This document shows positions 9,033-12,051 of a stretch of 12,051 nt of DNA, one piece after another. A model generated the notes under the pieces. It was given only the letters and a program-made list of their open reading frames with translations. It did no database searches and had not been told where the DNA came from. Positions within the stretch are counted from its first letter, which is position 1. Every line of letters starts with the position of its first letter. The DNA comes from RZYY01 sp036794825 (lineage in GTDB: Bacteria > Bacteroidota > Bacteroidia > Bacteroidales > 4484-276): contig DAIRGA010000056.1 in NCBI GenBank assembly GCA_036794825.1, positions 1-12,051 on the forward strand, given 5' to 3'. The translations under genes were made by a program, and so were the position numbers.

Positions 9033-10364
9033 CTACATTACTACCAGCTTTTTGGTGACAGAGTGCGAGCCCTCACCTATTCTTACCATGTAAATACCTG
9101 CCTGGAGTTCACGGATACTGATATCAGTTTCCTTTCCTGTAAAAGAATCCTGATACAGTATTCTGCCACTGATATCATGCAGAGAATATTTCACAAATCC
9201 TTCATTTTCTGAAATATGAATTGTCACTCTATCATCAGCCGGGTTGGGATATACCTCAACCTGCTGCGACAGCAGTTCGGGTTGAATCAGGTCGAAGCCT
9301 GCGTTTTCTTCGCCTGCCTTGAGGGATGTGGCCAGTTCGACGTTGTCGAAAGTGGCAACTGCCGTGCGGTTGGCGTAGATGCTTTCGAGGAATATACCCG
9401 CTTTGAGGCAGCCCGTCATGTCGAGGGTTCCATTATAACGTTGCTGCCAGGTGGTTCCGTTGGCCGAGGTAAAGACTTTGAAGTTGGTTCCGTTGCGCTG
9501 GATCTTCATCCACTTAATGGTGGCAATTGCGCCCGAGTTGACCATCGCCAGGCCGGGGTTTTTCCTGTATCCGACAATCACTCTGTTGCTGAGCTGGGTC
9601 TTCACGAGTATTGTGCGGTCGTTGTTACCGGTTCCCTGGCGCACTACCACACCGCCCCAGCCGAGGTTCTGCATCCCGGTCAGGCGGGCGATGATAGTAA
9701 ACTGGTTATCACACACATCCTGATAAACGACATGATGCACATCTTTGGTAGTGGTTGACTGACCTGTGGAAGAGAGCATGAAAGTTCCATCATTGTTGCA
9801 GGGCGCATACACCGAAGTGCCATTGGCGCTGGCATGGGTGTTGGCTGCCAGCCAGGGATTAGGTATTTCAAAGTAATCATTCGCCGAATGAATGGTGATC
9901 GTTACCGGGTTACTTTCCACTGTCCCGACGCCGCTTTTATCAGTAGCCAGCATCCTGAACAGGGTAGTTTCGGAGAGCGGATCAGGTGTGTAGGCGACGC
10001 CCGTTGCACCGGCTATATTTTCCCAGTTACCACCAATCAGCTGCTGCCATTGGTAAACCAGTTCACCCTCAGCATTTGTATTAAGCGACAAGAGAGTTTC
10101 AATTTCTTTATTCGGGCAAAGAGCCTGGTCAGCAGAAATTGAGGTTGTTACCTCGTTTTGCTGCGCAAAGATAAAACCCTCTTTGTTCTGGTAGTCTGTA
10201 CCCACAGCGCCAACCGAAAGCGGTTGTCCGCAGGTACCAAAATGATTGTAACCTGCGCTTTGCGATGCGCCGCCTCCTGATGAAAAAACGGAGGTTTTAA
10301 GCGTCTGAGCCTGGAGCAGCCATGGCGCCAGAAGCAATACCATGAATATTTTAAAACTTTCCAT
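9033..10364 (-). CDS. Secreted T9SS cargo with Ig-like and concanavalin-like (DUF1349-like) domains
   Basis: A 443-residue protein. The signal peptide is residues 1-20 (MESFKIF then MVLLLAPWLLQAQ), which supports the ATG at 10364; an ATG at residue 8 would shorten the n-region and is less likely. Residues 21-69 (SSGGGASQSAGYNHFG, then KEGFIF) resemble an N-terminal segment seen in many Bacteroidota T9SS cargo proteins. Residues 70-159 are Ig-like (LVYQWQQL, TLFRMLATD, NPVTITIH). Residues 160-348 are a concanavalin-like domain with GWGGVVVR, WMKIQRNGTNFKVFTSANG and a TTWQQRY strand. Residues 367-443 are a complete type A sorting domain (EVYPNPADD, SLHDISGRIL, LQAGIYMVRI, ending TKKLVVM). Expected fate: Sec export, then T9SS release or anchoring at the surface. 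Its last 275 residues are closely related to the end of the giant protein downstream, so the two probably share a ligand or a localisation. The exact ligand is unknown. Confidence 0.9.
   Translation of the reverse strand: MESFKIFMVLLLAPWLLQAQTLKTSVFSSGGGASQSAGYNHFGTCGQPLSVGAVGTDYQNKEGFIFAQQNEVTTSISADQALCPNKEIETLLSLNTNAEGELVYQWQQLIGGNWENIAGATGVAYTPDPLSETTLFRMLATDKSGVGTVESNPVTITIHSANDYFEIPNPWLAANTHASANGTSVYAPCNNDGTFMLSSTGQSTTTKDVHHVVYQDVCDNQFTIIARLTGMQNLGWGGVVVRQGTGNNDRTILVKTQLSNRVIVGYRKNPGLAMVNSGAIATIKWMKIQRNGTNFKVFTSANGTTWQQRYNGTLDMTGCLKAGIFLESIYANRTAVATFDNVELATSLKAGEENAGFDLIQPELLSQQVEVYPNPADDRVTIHISENEGFVKYSLHDISGRILYQDSFTGKETDISIRELQAGIYMVRIGEGSHSVTKKLVVM
9234..9858 (-). repeat. Shared C-terminal cassette, copy B, in the 443-residue gene
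   Basis: This is the partner of 21-645, in the same orientation and without gaps. It covers residues 169-377 of the 443-residue protein. Here the sorting domain that follows is complete, which shows what the left edge cuts off the giant gene. The patch at 9612-9638 (residues 243-251, QGTGNNDRT) has no residue in common with copy A (KNCNSSAAA), although both flanks are almost identical. Confidence 0.9.
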
Positions 10365-10441
10365 AAATTTGTTTATTTGTATGATTTGCTTGCTGTAATA
10401 AGCTAAATTTTAATTTTTTAATCAAAACTCTAATCACTTTT

Positions 10442-10449
10442 CAAAATTA
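10442..10449 (-). promoter_or_regulatory. Possible -7 element for the 443-residue gene
   Basis: On the minus strand TAATTTTG fits TAnnTTTG and lies 77 bases before the start codon. No TTTG is found at the usual distance upstream, so this is weak. The gene could instead be transcribed together with the 390-residue gene, which ends 112 bases upstream without an evident terminator. The rest of this gap is AT-rich, with nothing else recognisable. Confidence 0.3.
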
Positions 10450-10476
10450 AGAAACAAAACTTCGACTTCCTCAGAT

Positions 10477-11649
10477 CTAAAAGGCCCTAACGGCACGAAC
10501 ATAGCCGGTGAGCATCTTATTGTAGTACATCTGATTGCCATTTTCGAAGTACTTTAGCCAGGCGGTGTAGGTATTGTACTCGGACGAACTCCAATACCAC
10601 TGAGAAGCAAAACCGCCAATAGTTGTTTTATTTAAATAAAGCTTGTTTAGTTCATCTTTACTGGGCAGATACCAGTCGCTATACCCGTTCAGTTCAAAGT
10701 CATTGCATATTCGGGCAGCAATATCGGCGGCGCTGCAACCATTCACAATATCAAGTGTGTTCTGTGCGCCGGTCCCCAATGCAATTCCATCAGCGCCTGA
10801 GATTTCTGCACCCCAACATCCCCATTCTACTACTGTGCTGTGGTCGGTTGGCGCAGCAATCAAGCCATGTCGTAAATTGGCATCATAGCCGGGATCACCG
10901 GGTTGCAGGAAATAGGCTATAATACCTCCCTGGTAATAATCGCCGATATCCAGATTATTTACTGAATAATCATTCATCCAGGTAGGAATACCGTTTACGA
11001 AGGTCAGGATTTGCCCTGTTTGCCCGGCAGGAACCGTTACCCATGCCGTGCCGTTCCAGTATTGCATCTGGCCGGGGGCAGTGCCTGGCGATTCGTACAA
11101 TGGTATTTCCCAGCTTGCGTTACCCTCGGCATCTGAAGTAAGCACTTTGCCATCGGAAGCTCCGGTAGTTACTTTCATACTGCCGGTTTCCAGCGATGTA
11201 AATTTCCCGGTGTTAGGAGTTGTTTTCCCGATTTCGCCGGGATTTTCCCATCCTGATGCGCTCAGGTGGTTGCTGATGAGTGCAAAGGGAACGGTGGTGA
11301 TTTCGGTTCGCGGCAGGGTCTCTGTTCCGACCTTTACTTCGAGCCAGGGCGTTTTTCCATCAAACATTGCGGCGGTGAAAGCTGGGTCGTCGCCTGTTCC
11401 GGTGCCAAGCTGAACAGAGTAAAGCCCCTGAACGACATTAACTGTTTTGGTTACTACCCCGGAAGCCGGCCAGAGCTGGTTTCCTCCGGTAGAAGCATCA
11501 AACATGGCAAAAGTCATGGCCACGTTGTTTTGGGTGATGGCGTTGCCACTGTTATCCAGTAGTTTGCCCTGCCACGTAATGGCAGTGGGCTGGGATGACA
11601 AATTCGCACTCAACATGCTAATAAACAACAATGTAAGCATTTTTTTCAT
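10477..11649 (-). CDS. Secreted protein with fibre-like stalk and Lcl_C/DUF1566 C-type-lectin-like tip
   Basis: A 390-residue protein. The signal peptide is residues 1-20 (MKKMLTLLFISMLSANLSSQ), with the ATG at 11649. Residues 21-115 (ITWQGKLLDNSG, VQGLYSVQLGTG, WLEVKVG, TTVPFALISNHL) are a beta-rich N-terminal domain often found with tail-fibre-like proteins. Residues 115-170 contain IGKTTPNTGKFTSLETGSM, a phrase like phage tail-fibre repeats. Residues 185-225 hold QMQYWNGTAWVTVPAGQTG, a spacer common in such Bacteroidota proteins. Residues 236-390 are an Lcl_C (PF07603, formerly DUF1566) domain: YQGGIIAYFLQPGDPGYD, HGLIAAPTD, LNGYSDWYLPSKDELNKLY, WYWSSSE and the terminal YVRAVRAF. Proteins of this fold usually act as binding domains and are frequent targets of diversity-generating retroelements. 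Unlike its neighbour it ends at the lectin domain and has no Por sorting signal, so the route beyond the periplasm is unclear. No catalytic residues are seen. Confidence 0.88.
   Translation of the reverse strand: MKKMLTLLFISMLSANLSSQPTAITWQGKLLDNSGNAITQNNVAMTFAMFDASTGGNQLWPASGVVTKTVNVVQGLYSVQLGTGTGDDPAFTAAMFDGKTPWLEVKVGTETLPRTEITTVPFALISNHLSASGWENPGEIGKTTPNTGKFTSLETGSMKVTTGASDGKVLTSDAEGNASWEIPLYESPGTAPGQMQYWNGTAWVTVPAGQTGQILTFVNGIPTWMNDYSVNNLDIGDYYQGGIIAYFLQPGDPGYDANLRHGLIAAPTDHSTVVEWGCWGAEISGADGIALGTGAQNTLDIVNGCSAADIAARICNDFELNGYSDWYLPSKDELNKLYLNKTTIGGFASQWYWSSSEYNTYTAWLKYFENGNQMYYNKMLTGYVRAVRAF
10501..10578 (-). other. Candidate DGR-type variable region at the 3' end of the Lcl_C gene
   Basis: These are residues 358-383, between the invariant YWSSSE and VRAVRAF motifs. 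Of 26 codons, five are TAC, three ACC, one CTC and four AAT; AAG and ATG occur twice each. TAC, ACC and CTC can all be derived from AAC by changing only adenines, and ATG from AAG, which is what adenine-directed mutagenesis of an AAC-rich template would give. The fixed residues (A-W, F, N-G-N, K, G-Y) fall where DGR-diversified proteins of this family keep theirs. No template repeat or reverse transcriptase was found in the window, so the assignment rests on pattern alone. Confidence 0.5.
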
Positions 11650-11748
11650 AAAAGAGTGATATTGAGTTTCAAAACAATTCTTTCGAACAACTGGTAATGA
11701 GACTATTCATAAGAAGATATTTCCAAAGGAGAGCGTTCTTTTTATTTA

Positions 11749-11776
11749 CAAAAATAATTGTTGACTCCACAACAAA
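11749..11776 (-). promoter_or_regulatory. Probable promoter of the 390-residue gene
   Basis: On the minus strand TTTG (11776-11773) is followed after 16 bases by TATTTTTG (11756-11749), matching TAnnTTTG. The spacing is a little short of the ideal but acceptable. The leader to the ATG would be about 90-100 bases. The upstream TTTG lies within an inverted repeat, which hints at regulation. Confidence 0.5.
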
Positions 11777-11787
11777 CCCTTGTCAAC
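11760..11787. promoter_or_regulatory. Inverted repeat overlapping the promoter of the 390-residue gene
   Basis: GTTGAC at 11760-11765 and GTCAAC at 11782-11787 form a perfect 6-base inverted repeat with a 16-base spacer. It covers the presumed -33 element, so a dimeric regulator bound here would block or assist polymerase. A 6-base repeat can arise by chance; its position is the main argument. Confidence 0.35.
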
Positions 11788-11796
11788 CGCCCGGAT

Positions 11797-11824
11797 TTGT
11801 ATCGTTTTTCGAAAATTGATACAA
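11797..11824. promoter_or_regulatory. 28-base near-perfect palindrome upstream of the promoter (operator-like dyad)
   Basis: The arms begin and end TTGTATC and GATACAA, and the centre is TTTTCGAAAA. Twelve of fourteen symmetric positions pair. It lies just upstream of the inverted repeat and about 20 bases before the presumed -33 element. It may be an operator for a dimeric transcription factor, or a hairpin ending a transcript that enters from the right. Confidence 0.45.
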
Positions 11825-11981
11825 CAAAGTCACTTCGTGAGTAATATTCTGATGGGTTGCTGATCATCCCGTATGAAAACTCTGAATCAGCCCCAGTTTT
11901 TTGAGGAGTATGTTTCGTGTGTATTCGATGGTCCGCATTGAGAAGCTACCCAAAGGAGGCATTAAAGCATAGTAATATAAC

Positions 11982-12017
11982 AACAGCCGGAGCATCGCTG
12001 CCCCGGCTGTTTGTTTT
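11982..12017 (+). terminator. Possible rho-independent terminator
   Basis: AACAGCCGG (11982-11990) pairs fully with CCGGCTGTT (12003-12011). The loop holds a small AGC/GCT stem. A T-rich tract follows on the plus strand at 12010-12017. On the minus strand the bases after the hairpin are also fairly T-rich, so it could act in both directions. No plus-strand gene precedes it in the window, so its client is unclear. Confidence 0.45.
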
Positions 12018-12022
12018 GATTG

Positions 12023-12051
12023 CGATAGTATCGCTCTAAGCGATCCTATCG
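12023..12051. repeat. 29-base hairpin palindrome at the right edge
   Basis: The left arm is 12023-12035 and the right arm 12039-12051, with a CTA loop. Twelve of thirteen positions pair, the one mismatch being T12029 with C12045. It ends exactly at the window edge and may continue. It has no T tract inside the window, so it could be a repetitive extragenic palindrome, the end of a mobile element, or part of a terminator. Confidence 0.5.

Larger units (their letters stand above)
11864..12051 (-). other. Open frame entering from the right edge, probably non-coding
   Basis: The minus-strand frame is open from the edge and ends at TGA (11864-11866), giving 62 codons with the tail SMRTIEYTRNILLKKLGLIQ. 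This tail loosely recalls the last helix of a LuxR/GerE DNA-binding domain (RTxExxRxNILxKLGL). However, the frame runs through two strong hairpins (11982-12011 and 12023-12051), which is unusual for coding DNA. It is either the end of a gene lying to the right, a decayed fragment, or chance. The rest of 11650-12051 contains only the promoter and dyads listed separately. Confidence 0.2.

Noticed and set aside
9216..9758. 180-codon plus-strand open frame resembling the one at 69-923
   Set aside because: The resemblance comes only from the duplicated cassette on the other strand; it is a shadow of the 443-residue gene.
10365..10476. Gap after the Lcl_C gene checked for a DGR template repeat, Avd gene or RNA
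   Set aside because: The 112 bases are AT-rich and show no copy of the candidate variable region or its flanking motifs; only a weak -7 element is visible.
11873..11941. Plus-strand mini-frame of 22 codons (MKTLNQPQFF...)
   Set aside because: Too short, with no ribosome-binding or domain evidence, although it begins with ATG and precedes the hairpin at 11982.

Overview
The window looks like part of a Bacteroidota (Bacteroidetes) chromosome that encodes large secreted or surface proteins. The evidence is the type IX secretion (T9SS, Por) C-terminal sorting domain in one complete gene and its beginning in a second; Bacteroidota-type promoter elements (TTTG, then TAnnTTTG); A-rich leaders in place of strong Shine-Dalgarno sites; and domain types common in this phylum (HYR, LamG, NHL, right-handed beta-helix, Lcl_C/DUF1566). 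I would place it near environmental Bacteroidales or Marinilabiliales-like organisms, but that is inference. I found no rRNA, tRNA, CRISPR array, transposase or reverse transcriptase.

All three recognisable genes lie on the minus strand, so they read right to left. From the right: (a) 11650-12051 is about 400 bases of mostly non-coding DNA. It holds two hairpins at the right edge, two operator-like dyads and a good promoter. (b) 11649-10477 encodes a 390-residue secreted protein with an Lcl_C/DUF1566 C-type-lectin-like C-terminus, whose last 30 residues look like the variable region of a diversity-generating retroelement (DGR) target. (c) 10364-9033 encodes a 443-residue T9SS cargo with an Ig-like domain, a concanavalin-like (DUF1349-like) domain and a sorting signal. 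(d) 8921 to the left edge, and beyond, is one uninterrupted reading frame of at least 2973 codons. It encodes a giant modular T9SS cargo: signal peptide, beta-helix, FN3-like, two tandem [FN3-like + six-blade NHL propeller] units, a second beta-helix, Ig-like, HYR domains with a LamG domain set inside one of them, a DUF1349-like domain and the start of a sorting domain. Every short open frame on either strand under this gene is a shadow.

The C-terminal module of the giant protein (DNA 21-645) and that of the 443-residue protein (DNA 9234-9858) are gap-free homologues, about 89% identical over the best 176 residues. They form a mosaic of near-identical and divergent blocks, and one nine-residue patch is completely different between the copies. 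The two proteins therefore share an exchangeable surface-anchoring or glycan-binding cassette.

Taken together, the window is a cluster of exported adhesin- or binding-type proteins. The most interesting signal is the candidate hypervariable lectin tip of the 390-residue protein. No template repeat or reverse transcriptase is present here to prove it, so it would have to be diversified by an element elsewhere, or be a fixed relic.
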